From: an uncultured Collinsella sp.
GTDB lineage: Bacteria > Actinomycetota > Coriobacteriia > Coriobacteriales > Coriobacteriaceae
Direction: 5' to 3'
Assembly (NCBI GenBank): GCA_902490095.1
Contig: CABUCQ010000020.1
Coordinates: 1 to 23,827 of the forward strand
DNA: 23,827 nucleotides
The notes under the pieces are model-generated. The model searched no databases. It saw only the letters and a list, made by a program, of their open reading frames with translations, and was not told the origin of the DNA. Within the stretch, counting starts at the first letter, position 1. Each line of letters opens with the position of its first letter. The position numbers were made by a program, and so were the translations under genes. Positions 15,667-23,169 of this stretch are shown here, piece after piece.

Positions 15667-16602
15667 ATGGAAAGCCGCAAGCCGTATCTCGCCACCCTGC
15701 CCGGACTCGTCCTGGGCTGCCTCGTCTGCTGTGCGCTCTGGGGGTCGGCTTTCCCCTGCATCAAGATCGGTTACGAGCTCTTTGGCATCCCCGCGCACGA
15801 TAGCGCCTCGCAACTGCTCTTTGCAGGTTTGCGCTTCACGCTTGCCGGTATCCTGGTTATCGCCGGTATGAGTGCGGCCCAGCGCCGCCCGCTCGTCCCA
15901 CAGGTACGCGATATCAAGCCCATCTTTATCTTGTCGCTCTTTCAGACCATCGGTCAGTACTTCTTTTTCTATCTGGGCCTCTCGCGCGCCAGCGCCATGT
16001 CGAGCTCCATCATCGAGGCCAGCGCCAACTTCCTAGCCATCCTCTTTGCCGCCCTGGCGTTTCGCACCGAAAAGCTCGATGCGGCCAAAGTGCTCGGCTG
16101 CGTACTGGGCTTTGCCGGTGTCGCGCTCGTCAACCTTTCGGGCGCGGATGGCACCTTTGGCTTTACGCTCGACGGCGAGGGATTTATCTTGGCCTCCACT
16201 GTTGCGGGCGCCCTGTCGACCTGCCTCATTGGCATCTTCTCGCGCGAGCATGACGGCGTCTTGCTCGCCGGCTGGCAGTTTTTAGTCGGTGGCGTGGTCC
16301 TTACCGCCATCGGGTTTTTGATGGGCGGCACGTTGTCCCCCACCGAAATCGCCCCCGCCATCGCGCTCATCATCTACATGGCGCTTATCTCCGCGGTCGC
16401 CTACTCGCTGTGGTCCCGCCTGCTCGCCGTCAACCCCGTCAGCCGCGTGTCGGTCTTTGGCTTTATGAACCCGGTCTTTGGCGTGCTGTTGAGCGCACTG
16501 CTACTCGGCGAGGGCGCTGGCACGAGCCCCGTTACCGTCATCGTTGCCCTGTTGTTGGTCTGCGGCGGCATCATCATCGTCAACAAACCCAAAAAAGCCT
16601 AG
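15667..16602 (+). CDS. EamA/DMT-family metabolite transporter
   Basis: This 311-residue integral membrane protein has about 10 helices arranged as two EamA repeats (first near residues 15-150, second near 170-308). Family features include the ALWGSAFPCIKIGYE start of helix 1, LGLSRASAMSSSIIEAS and, late in the chain, NPVFGVLLSALLLGEG. DMT proteins of this type export amino acids or other metabolites; the substrate cannot be assigned. ATG 15667 has AAGGA 5 bases upstream, and the longer frame from 15625 starts inside the terminator. TACAAT at 15583-15588 could be a -10, but its transcript would cross the terminator. Confidence 0.9.
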   Translation: MESRKPYLATLPGLVLGCLVCCALWGSAFPCIKIGYELFGIPAHDSASQLLFAGLRFTLAGILVIAGMSAAQRRPLVPQVRDIKPIFILSLFQTIGQYFFFYLGLSRASAMSSSIIEASANFLAILFAALAFRTEKLDAAKVLGCVLGFAGVALVNLSGADGTFGFTLDGEGFILASTVAGALSTCLIGIFSREHDGVLLAGWQFLVGGVVLTAIGFLMGGTLSPTEIAPAIALIIYMALISAVAYSLWSRLLAVNPVSRVSVFGFMNPVFGVLLSALLLGEGAGTSPVTVIVALLLVCGGIIIVNKPKKA

Positions 16603-16676
16603 CAAGCTCGCCTTTTTAGGGAGGGCGTTCGCACACTTTAGCTTAATGGAATACATCGATGAGCTGAGGGCCGCCA

Positions 16677-16699
16677 CGCACGCAAGCGTGCGACCCTTT
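16677..16699 (+). terminator. Hairpin terminator between convergent genes
   Basis: CGCACGC (16677-16683) pairs with GCGTGCG (16686-16692), closing on AA (effectively a 6-bp stem with a 4-base loop), followed by ACCCTTTT. It points plus-strand, toward the end of the EamA transcript. It has weaker T content than the other terminators in the window. Confidence 0.5.
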
Positions 16700-16701
16700 T
16701 C

Positions 16702-17843
16702 CTAGCGTATCTGGACGCCGGCCTTCTTTTTCTCGGCCTTGACGCGGTAGAGCTCCGCGTCGGCAGCGCGAAGCAAGTCTTGCCAGGTATCGACGCCGTC
16801 ACCGACCCGTGCGTAGCCGATGGACATCCGCAACAGATACGGCACCTCGGCGCGCGCGAGCTCGTCGTTGATTGCCGCGCACAGACGTATGATGTCCTGT
16901 TCCGCCGCTGCCTTTTGGAGCACCACGAACTCATCGCCACCATAACGCGCGATAAAGCCACCAGACGCCGAGCAGACCTCTTTGAGCGCAGCGGATATTA
17001 CCTGAAGAGCATGGTCACCCTCCACATGTCCATAGCGATCGTTAATCTGCTTAAAGCCGTCAGCGTCCATCATAAGCAGATATACATCTTCGGCCTGATC
17101 CACATTTGAGAAGAGCGACAGCATATAGGTCTCAAAACGGTTGCGATTGTTAAGGCCAGTCAACGGGTCGGTCGAGATCAGCTGCTCCTGGCAGATGATG
17201 TAGAGCAGCAGGATGCTCAGCGTTATACCGACGCAAAGGCCCGGTACCGAAAACAAAACCTGGAAGGTACCGCCCACCAGAGCGGGAACCGCAAAAAAGC
17301 GAGGGTGCGATAAATGGCCTTCTTTTGCAGGCTTTCGACTTTTCGAGCCTGAATAAAGGCTTGCAAGGACGTATATATGACGTAGCAGTAGCTCACGATG
17401 GGCTGGATCATATAAGCAAAGCCGCGACGATATACGCCCTGCGCATCGATATAGAACATAGCGTGCGTCCAGTAGCTGGTAAATGCCAGCACGACCACCA
17501 ATGCGGTTGGCAACGTTAAAAGTACCACCCTGTAGGGCGTGGTCAGGAGCCGTGAGCCCTGCATCGTCTCGGAATAGAAAAACCAAATGAGGCACGCGAT
17601 GGCGAACAGCGAAAACGAAACCGCGTTGGAAATCCAGTTGGCCGTGATGCCTACAGGAGTGCTCACGCCGTCCGAGAGCGTCCAGATCATATCGAAGAAA
17701 ATGTAGGCAGCAGACGTGTAGCCCAGCATGCTAAACAAAAGCTGCTGGGTGCTCGAGAACAGGGAGCGACGGCTTCGCACGGCAAGCCCGATAAGAATAA
17801 TCATGCACAGCAGGAATATCTCGATCTTGAGTGCCTTAACCAC
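16702..17843 (-). pseudogene. Membrane-anchored GGDEF diguanylate cyclase, frameshifted
   Basis: Two overlapping minus frames together make one protein of about 380 residues. The first (17843 to 17223) has 5-6 membrane helices. The second carries a last helix (LCVGITLSILLLYIICQEQL), DPLTGLNNRN and an intact GGDEF at 16941-16927 (RYGGDEFVVLQ), the active-site motif for making cyclic di-GMP. No RxxD inhibitory site precedes it. The frames join at a T6 run (minus bases 17298-17293). One added T restores TLA-FFAVPALVGG. Alternatively, zero-frame codons GCT TTT TTG form the heptamer T TTT TTG, at which a -1 slip would enter the second frame. The GTG start at 17843 has GGGAGGG about 5 bases upstream. 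It may be a true pseudogene, a slippage-controlled gene or a sequencing error. Confidence 0.75.
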
Positions 17844-17940
17844 TAGACGCCCTCCCTTCAATATCCAAGTGGTCAGAATCGCCCGATTCGTGTCTGGGCA
17901 ATAAACGCCCCTTACTCCGCAGGGGTAAAGGGAATAATAG

Positions 17941-17988
17941 CAGAGCGCCCGAACGTTGCTGTAAGACAGCTCTCGTTCGGGCGCTCTG
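17941..17988 (-). terminator. Long stem-loop after kdgT
   Basis: A perfect 15-bp outer stem (17941-17955 with 17974-17988, CAGAGCGCCCGAACG) is continued by a 5-bp inner stem (17958-17962 with 17966-17970). It lies 43 bases past the kdgT stop and probably ends that transcript. On the minus strand the bases after the stem are only moderately T-rich (CTATTATT), so termination may be partial. Confidence 0.65.
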
Positions 17989-18031
17989 ACGGCGCGAATT
18001 GCACGCCGGAATCAATTATCGGTAACGGCCG

Positions 18032-19054
18032 TTACTCGCCGTCGATGTCGGTCGCGACGGCCTCCTCAATAGCCTCGACGCCTTCGACCGACAGATCTTC
18101 TTCGCCGTGGCAGAACTTCTTATCGACCCAGCCGGTCAGAATCGGGGCTATGATTGCCGTGATGATGACGGCGGTGGCGATCTGCGCATACGCGGTGGGC
18201 GCAAGCTCGGCATAGCGCGGAGCGACCTCGGCGAGGGCGACCGGCGTGGTCATGGCCGTGCCGGCAATGGTGGAACAAGCCACAGCCGCCTTACCGTTGC
18301 CGCCACACAGGCGCTCGAAGGCAAAGGTAATGGGACCGACGATAAAGAGCGTGATGAGGCCCAGCAGGATGCCCGAAATGCCACCGGCGATGAAGCTCGA
18401 AAGGCTCATGGACGCACCGAGCTGAAAACCAATTACAGCGATCGCGGGATTGGCGCCGGGAACCAGCAGGTTCTTGATAAACGGGAACAGGTTGCCCAGG
18501 ACCATACCGATAACAAGCGGCAGGATGGATCCGATGATGGTGCCGACGGGGATATTGGCGAGACCCGAAACACCAAGGATGATCATCGTGACGGCGGGGC
18601 CGGCCGTAAAGAACAGGATACCGACGGCGCCCTGCTCGGACTCATCGCCGAACTCGCCCATGATGCCCGTATAGAGCGCCATGTTGCAAAACGTAATGCC
18701 GCCGATGATAGACACGGAGCTCAGACCCAGGAAGTTGTCGTTAAAGAAATATGCCACGCCTAGGCCGAGAGCCGCTGCGACGACCAGCTTGGGGATCAGC
18801 ACGACGATACCGGTCTTGATGGCGCCCGGCGTGGACTTAAAGCTGATGCCGGCGCCCACAAACAGCAGGATCGCGGCGACGATGGTATTGGACCCACCGC
18901 GGCAGGCAGCCGTAAAGAAGCCGCCGACCTCAAAAACCTGCGGGCAGAAGGTGTTGAGCAAAAGACCGACGATCATGGGATAGATCATGATGTCGCCCGG
19001 GATGCGCGGGACCTTGAATTTCTTTTGCTCGTTGGCGGTTGCTTCCTGTGCCAT
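18032..19054 (-). CDS. kdgT: 2-keto-3-deoxygluconate permease
   Basis: This 340-residue inner-membrane protein matches the KdgT family (E. coli, about 327 residues), proton-coupled uptake of 2-keto-3-deoxygluconate from pectin and uronate breakdown. About 10 helices are visible after a cytoplasmic N-terminus (FKVPRIPGDIMIYPMIVG), with the family segment AACRGGSNTIVAAILLFVGA and a later LYTGIMGEFGDESEQGAVG. The C-terminal tail is acidic. ATG 19054 has GGGGG 4 bases upstream; the frame opens to 19084 without a site. No kdgK, kdgA or uronate genes are adjacent, so it is an orphan permease whose substrate is assigned by family only. Confidence 0.9.
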   Translation of the reverse strand: MAQEATANEQKKFKVPRIPGDIMIYPMIVGLLLNTFCPQVFEVGGFFTAACRGGSNTIVAAILLFVGAGISFKSTPGAIKTGIVVLIPKLVVAAALGLGVAYFFNDNFLGLSSVSIIGGITFCNMALYTGIMGEFGDESEQGAVGILFFTAGPAVTMIILGVSGLANIPVGTIIGSILPLVIGMVLGNLFPFIKNLLVPGANPAIAVIGFQLGASMSLSSFIAGGISGILLGLITLFIVGPITFAFERLCGGNGKAAVACSTIAGTAMTTPVALAEVAPRYAELAPTAYAQIATAVIITAIIAPILTGWVDKKFCHGEEDLSVEGVEAIEEAVATDIDGE

Positions 19055-19204
19055 GAAACCCCCATTTCCGCTGACGGGGTACAAAAGCCCACGTCACGCT
19101 TTGCTACAGTAAAGTTTGACCATGGTACCAGAAGAAATAGACCAGCTCGGTGAAAAATTCTACAAGTTGGGATGGAACGAGATTCGGCGCCCGCGACGCC
19201 ACCC

Positions 19205-19528
19205 CTATATAAGGCTCAAGACAATATAGAGTACGATGCCCGAGACGCAGCACCACAGCATCGATTTTGTCTTGATTGCCACCGCCACGACACCGGCAGC
19301 CGCAATCCAGGGAATCAAGCCCTGCCACAAGCCGGCGTCGAAAGCGCCAGGGCTTATCAAATCGTTAGCGACCAGTGCCGCAAAGGCAGCGGGCGGAATA
19401 TAACCCAAGGCCTCGGTAACGCGGGGCGACAGCGTTCTCCCGCGCAAGGCAAACACTGGGGCAATGCGGAAAAATGCGATGGCCGCCCACGACGACAGCC
19501 ACAGGACCAAAAACTCATTAACGGGCAT
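19205..19528 (-). CDS. azlD: AzlD-type branched-chain amino-acid exporter, small subunit
   Basis: This 107-residue membrane protein has 3-4 hydrophobic helices and the AzlD landmark RIAPVFALRGRTLSPRVTEA followed by YIPPAAFAALV. It works with AzlC to export branched-chain amino acids (known from azaleucine-resistant Bacillus). The start is ambiguous: ATG 19528 (MPVNEFLV) overlaps the azlC stop by 11 bases and has GGAAGGG about 9 bases upstream. ATG 19537 is three codons earlier but sits too close to the same site. The overlap implies coupling to azlC. No clear terminator is visible in the 150 bases before kdgT. Confidence 0.9.
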   Translation of the reverse strand: MPVNEFLVLWLSSWAAIAFFRIAPVFALRGRTLSPRVTEALGYIPPAAFAALVANDLISPGAFDAGLWQGLIPWIAAAGVVAVAIKTKSMLWCCVSGIVLYIVLSLI

Positions 19529-20210
19529 CGCGAGCATCCCTTCCTTCGGCGAGAGCATCGCACACAAGCGCCGCGGCAACGCCGACGAGCACGCTTGCAG
19601 GCACGGCGATATTCGTCCACCCCAAGAACTTGCATACGGCGACGGACACCGCGCCCGAAACCGCCGCGACAACGTTACCGCGCGACAGCCGCTGCGAAAA
19701 GAGCAGGCAGATAAAGAGCGAGGTGCAGACAAAGGCTGCAATGGCGGTGGGAACATCGACAACGGCGCCGACGATGGCGCCCATCGTACACGAAACGCCC
19801 CATGTTGCGATGAGGATTACGTTGAGCACAAAGGACTCGCGCGGACCCCAATCCTCCCCTTCAACCAACTTGGCAAGCGAGATGCCATATGCCTCCTCGG
19901 TAAGTGTCGCGGCAACAGCCAGCGTCTGACGCTTCGAGGCACCCCTCAGATGCGGTGCGATCGATGCCGAGTAAAGCGCAAAGCGCGAGGAGATTGCGGC
20001 GACGCTCGCGACGATCGATGCTGCAGGCACACCCGCCAGCCACAGGTTGCAGATCATAAACTGGCCGCTGCCCGTCACAAACGTACTGCTTAGAGCAAAG
20101 ACCATCCAGGGCTCCATTCCCGTCTGCCCCATGATCATTCCGCACGGCGCGCCTATTGCAACATAGGTAAGCATCACTGGCCAGACGGTTCTAACGATTT
20201 TGAGCACCAT
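19518..20210 (-). CDS. azlC: AzlC family branched-chain amino-acid exporter, large subunit
   Basis: This 230-residue permease subunit has about 6-7 helices. The AzlC-type features include TYVAIGAPCGMIMGQTGM, then FVTGSGQFMICNLWLAG and SSRFALYSASIAPHLRG. It pairs with AzlD, whose gene overlaps its end. ATG 20210 has AGGA about 9 bases upstream; the frame continues to 20279 without support. In this window a branched-chain exporter therefore coexists with the LIV importer at 932-7229. Whether they share substrates is not shown by sequence. Confidence 0.9.
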   Translation of the reverse strand: MVLKIVRTVWPVMLTYVAIGAPCGMIMGQTGMEPWMVFALSSTFVTGSGQFMICNLWLAGVPAASIVASVAAISSRFALYSASIAPHLRGASKRQTLAVAATLTEEAYGISLAKLVEGEDWGPRESFVLNVILIATWGVSCTMGAIVGAVVDVPTAIAAFVCTSLFICLLFSQRLSRGNVVAAVSGAVSVAVCKFLGWTNIAVPASVLVGVAAALVCDALAEGRDARDAR

Positions 20211-20290
20211 ACGTTTCTCATCCTGACAAGGTCTCCGAGCCGCATGTAGCGACACGGCAGAATCATCATCCGGCAGCAACCGAGTTCACC

Positions 20291-20296
20291 TACAAT
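20291..20296 (+). promoter_or_regulatory. Possible -10 box for the HD-domain gene
   Basis: TACAAT lies 41 bases before the start codon in the 126-base gap divergent from azlC. No good -35 is found at 17 bases upstream, so the assignment is tentative. Confidence 0.3.
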
Positions 20297-20336
20297 TGCC
20301 ACCGGATCGAAAGACACAACTTTTTAGGAAGTCATT

Positions 20337-21149
20337 ATGACAGCTATCGATCGAGACCGGGCGCGCGCGGCCTTCAAAAGCTACACCGATGCCTACGACG
20401 CCACCAACCCACGCATCGCGCTCAAAATCGAGCATACGTACCACGTGGCCGAGGCATGCGATGCCGTAGCGCGCGAGCAGGGCTGGTCGTCAGAAGATAT
20501 TGACCTGGCATGGCTTTGCGGCCTGCTACACGATATGGGCCGCTTTGAGCAGCTGCGACGCTGGGACACCTTTAAGGACGCCGAGAGCATGAGCCATGCG
20601 GCGCTGGGCATCGAGGTCCTCTTTGGCGAGAATCCCGCCGATGCACCCGCCGTAACGAGCATCCGCGACTTTATCGATGACCCGGCAGAAGATGAGCTCA
20701 TCCGAGCGAGCATTGCCTATCACAGCGATTTCCGTCTACCCGCGCAGCTCGACGAGCGCACGCGGAGCTTCTGCGATATCGTGCGCGATGGCGACAAGAT
20801 CGACATTATGCGCACCATCGCCGACAGCACTGTCGACACTATCCTCAAGGTGGACGAGAAGACGTTTCTCGGCAGCCGTTTCTCGTCGCCGACACTTGCC
20901 GCCTTTGACGAGCACCGCTGCGTCGCACGCGATGAGCGCGATGAGCCCGCCGACTTCTTGGTGGGGCTTATCTGCTTTATGTTTGAGCTCGTCTATCCAG
21001 CAAGCCGCGCGCTGGCGCGCGAACAGGGCGATATCCACCGCCTGCTCGACGCGCCCTTTGGCATTACGCGGCCCTTTACCGACCCCGCCACGCAGGCAAC
21101 TTGGAGCCGCCTAAAGGACGAGATGCGCGACTGGCTGGCGCGCGCCTAG
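20337..21149 (+). CDS. HD-domain metal-dependent phosphohydrolase
   Basis: This 270-residue cytoplasmic protein has an HD domain in its first 155 residues. The probable metal ligands are H33 (or H36), H65-D66 (LLHDMGRF), H87, H129 and D153 (DGDKIDI). The C-terminal 100 residues are helical with no motif I recognise. HD proteins hydrolyse phosphoester bonds of nucleotides or related compounds; the substrate is unknown. ATG 20337 has TAGGAAG about 5 bases upstream. Its TAG stop (21147-21149) overlaps the etfA stop (21148-21146) on the other strand through the palindrome CTAG. Confidence 0.85.
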   Translation: MTAIDRDRARAAFKSYTDAYDATNPRIALKIEHTYHVAEACDAVAREQGWSSEDIDLAWLCGLLHDMGRFEQLRRWDTFKDAESMSHAALGIEVLFGENPADAPAVTSIRDFIDDPAEDELIRASIAYHSDFRLPAQLDERTRSFCDIVRDGDKIDIMRTIADSTVDTILKVDEKTFLGSRFSSPTLAAFDEHRCVARDERDEPADFLVGLICFMFELVYPASRALAREQGDIHRLLDAPFGITRPFTDPATQATWSRLKDEMRDWLARA

Positions 21150-22351
21150 CGCTCAAGCTGGGCCAGCAGCTCCTCGACGACCTCGACGGCGTCCCCAACA
21201 ACCTTGTACTGGGCAGCACCGAAAATGGGGGCATCCGGGTCCTCGTTGATGGCGATGATGCACTCCGCCCCACCGATGCCGGCAAGATGTTGGATGGCGC
21301 CCGAAACACCGATACTCACGAGAAGCCTGGGCGAAACCGATACGCCCGTCTGGCCAATCTGGTGGCGATACTCCAGCCAACCCGCCTCCACGACGGGACG
21401 CGTGCAACCAAGCTCGGCACCCAGAGCCTCGGCGAGCCTTCGCATCAACGGCAGGTTTTTCTTGGAACCAATGCCGCGACCCACCACGACCAGGCGCTCG
21501 GCATTGGCGATCGAGGGCTGCTGTCCCCACTCCTCGGCGGGAATCGAGATCTCGACACGAGCCTTAGCATCATCCGCAAGCGATATCTGGGTGATCGTGC
21601 CGGAGCGGCCGTAGTCAAAGTCGGGCGCCTTAAAGATACCGGGGCGCACCGTTGCCATCTGGGGACGATGATTGGGGCAGACGATGGTGGCCATCAGGTT
21701 GCCGCCAAACGCCGGACGCGTCTGTTGCAGCAGTCCCGTCTCCGTATCCATCGAAAGTACGGTGCAGTCAGCCGTAAGGCCCGTCTGCAAGCGCACGGCA
21801 ACGCCGGGTGCCAGTTCGCGGCCAAAAGCGGTCGCGCCGTATAAGATGGCCTCGGGTTTGCGTTCGGCTACCAAATCGCAGATCAAGCGGGCGTAGACCT
21901 CCGCATCGTTTTGGCGCAGGCGCTCGTCGCGACAGGCCAGGACCTCGTCCGCGCCGGCACAAACCAGATGCTCCAGGTCGCCGAGAGAACCCTCGGGACC
22001 CATACCGACCAGTGCCACCAGACGGCAACCGCGCGCATCGGCAAGCTCGCGGCCCTTGCCCATAAGCTCATAGGCAACGGGAGTCACTGTATCGTGCTCG
22101 TCGGTCTGAGCGAATACCCAAATGTCTCGATACACATCAAGGTCCACCGCACCAGCGGCCTCATCACGCTCGATCGAGATAGCGTTGACAGGACAGGCGT
22201 CGACGCACCCACCGCATAGGATGCAGCCGTCGGTTACGTGGGCGCATCGGTTGGGTCGCTCGCCTTCCACTACGATGCCGCCCGAAGCACAGGCGCGAAC
22301 GCAGCGACCGCAGCCGATACAGGCTTCGCTATCGATAATCAGTCCGCTCAT
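21146..22351 (-). CDS. etfA: Electron transfer flavoprotein alpha subunit with N-terminal 2[4Fe-4S] ferredoxin domain
   Basis: This 401-residue subunit fuses a ferredoxin domain to EtfA. The Cys ligands are C11, C14, C17 and C21, then C43, C46, C49 and C53 (CPVNA), so two [4Fe-4S] clusters are expected. The ETF part starts near residue 75. The FAD domain is C-terminal, with VVVGRGIGSKKN and the signature GVSGAIQHLAGIGGAE. Similar fusions occur in anaerobe complexes such as Acetobacterium LctC and CarE, which pass electrons between NADH, ferredoxin and an acyl-CoA or hydroxyacid dehydrogenase. Its ATG follows the etfB stop with no gap (TAG-ATG). Confidence 0.94.
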   Translation of the reverse strand: MSGLIIDSEACIGCGRCVRACASGGIVVEGERPNRCAHVTDGCILCGGCVDACPVNAISIERDEAAGAVDLDVYRDIWVFAQTDEHDTVTPVAYELMGKGRELADARGCRLVALVGMGPEGSLGDLEHLVCAGADEVLACRDERLRQNDAEVYARLICDLVAERKPEAILYGATAFGRELAPGVAVRLQTGLTADCTVLSMDTETGLLQQTRPAFGGNLMATIVCPNHRPQMATVRPGIFKAPDFDYGRSGTITQISLADDAKARVEISIPAEEWGQQPSIANAERLVVVGRGIGSKKNLPLMRRLAEALGAELGCTRPVVEAGWLEYRHQIGQTGVSVSPRLLVSIGVSGAIQHLAGIGGAECIIAINEDPDAPIFGAAQYKVVGDAVEVVEELLAQLER

Positions 22352-23167
22352 CTACGCCATCCCCTCGATAATCTTGGCAAGCTTTGCCGCCTGCTCGGAC
22401 GCCGTCCCCTCAACGGCCTCGCACGTTTGGTCACGGTCGGGCACAAACGAGCGCACGACCTGTGTCGGCGACCCGGCAAGACCGCAACGCGCGGGGTCGG
22501 CGTTCACGTCGGCGGCACTGACCACGCGCACGTCCGCCTCCTCCGCCGCGCGAATACCGGCAATACTCGGCATACGCAACTGGCCAATCTCCTTGGCAGT
22601 CGTCATCGCGCACGGCATCTCAAGACACACCGTCTCCTCGCCGGCATCGCATCCGTGAACGAGCGCCAGCGAGCCACACGTCGTAAAGCCCGCGCTTTGC
22701 ACGCAGCTCACGTCGGTCACGCAGGGAATCTCAAAGGCACCGGCAAGCTCGGGACCAATCTGGGCCGTATCGCCATCCACCGCCATCTTGCCGCAGATGA
22801 GCAGATCGAAGTCCTCGTCGAGCGCCTCGATGCCGCATTTGAGAGCATAGGTGGTCGCCAGGGTATCGGCACCCGCAAAGGCGCGATCGGTCAGCAGCAG
22901 CGCGTCGTCGGCACCTCGAGCGATGCAGTCGCGCAGCAGCAACTCGGTCGCGAGGATGCCCATCGACACCACCGTTACGCGCACGTCCATGCCAAAGCCG
23001 ATAAAGTCGTCTTTCAGCGCCAGCGCGCATTCCAAAGCGCTCGCATCAAAGGGATTAATGACCGCCTGCTTGCCATCGCGCACGATGGTATTGGTCTTGG
23101 GGTCCATCTTGACCTCGGTGCTGCCCGGCACGGCCTTGACGCACACCACCATATGGAAATCGCTCAT
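22352..23167 (-). CDS. etfB: Electron transfer flavoprotein beta subunit
   Basis: This 271-residue EtfB partners the ferredoxin-fused EtfA to its left. The beta-subunit landmarks include VVCVKAVPGSTEVKMDPKT at the N-terminus, an internal GMDVRVTVVSMG and AVDGDTAQIGPELAG, the flavin/nucleotide-binding segment. ATG 23167 has AAAGGGGG about 9 bases upstream. A GTG at 23173 overlaps the oxidase TGA stop and is the other possible start, but it is too close to that site. The gene order oxidase-etfB-etfA and the near-zero spacing indicate one operon and coupled translation. The extended DGDTAQ region is consistent with bifurcating-type ETFs, but this is family inference. Confidence 0.94.
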   Translation of the reverse strand: MSDFHMVVCVKAVPGSTEVKMDPKTNTIVRDGKQAVINPFDASALECALALKDDFIGFGMDVRVTVVSMGILATELLLRDCIARGADDALLLTDRAFAGADTLATTYALKCGIEALDEDFDLLICGKMAVDGDTAQIGPELAGAFEIPCVTDVSCVQSAGFTTCGSLALVHGCDAGEETVCLEMPCAMTTAKEIGQLRMPSIAGIRAAEEADVRVVSAADVNADPARCGLAGSPTQVVRSFVPDRDQTCEAVEGTASEQAAKLAKIIEGMA

Positions 23168-23169
23168 CT

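Noticed and set aside
17223..17271. Pseudoknot stimulating the proposed -1 frameshift
   Set aside because: The GGTACC pair begins about 20 bases after the slip site, farther than typical stimulators (5-9 bases), and the loop is long. It was not counted as evidence for programmed frameshifting.
19104..19328. Minus-strand frame of 74 codons beyond azlD
   Set aside because: It overlaps the end of azlD in another frame and has no recognisable domain.
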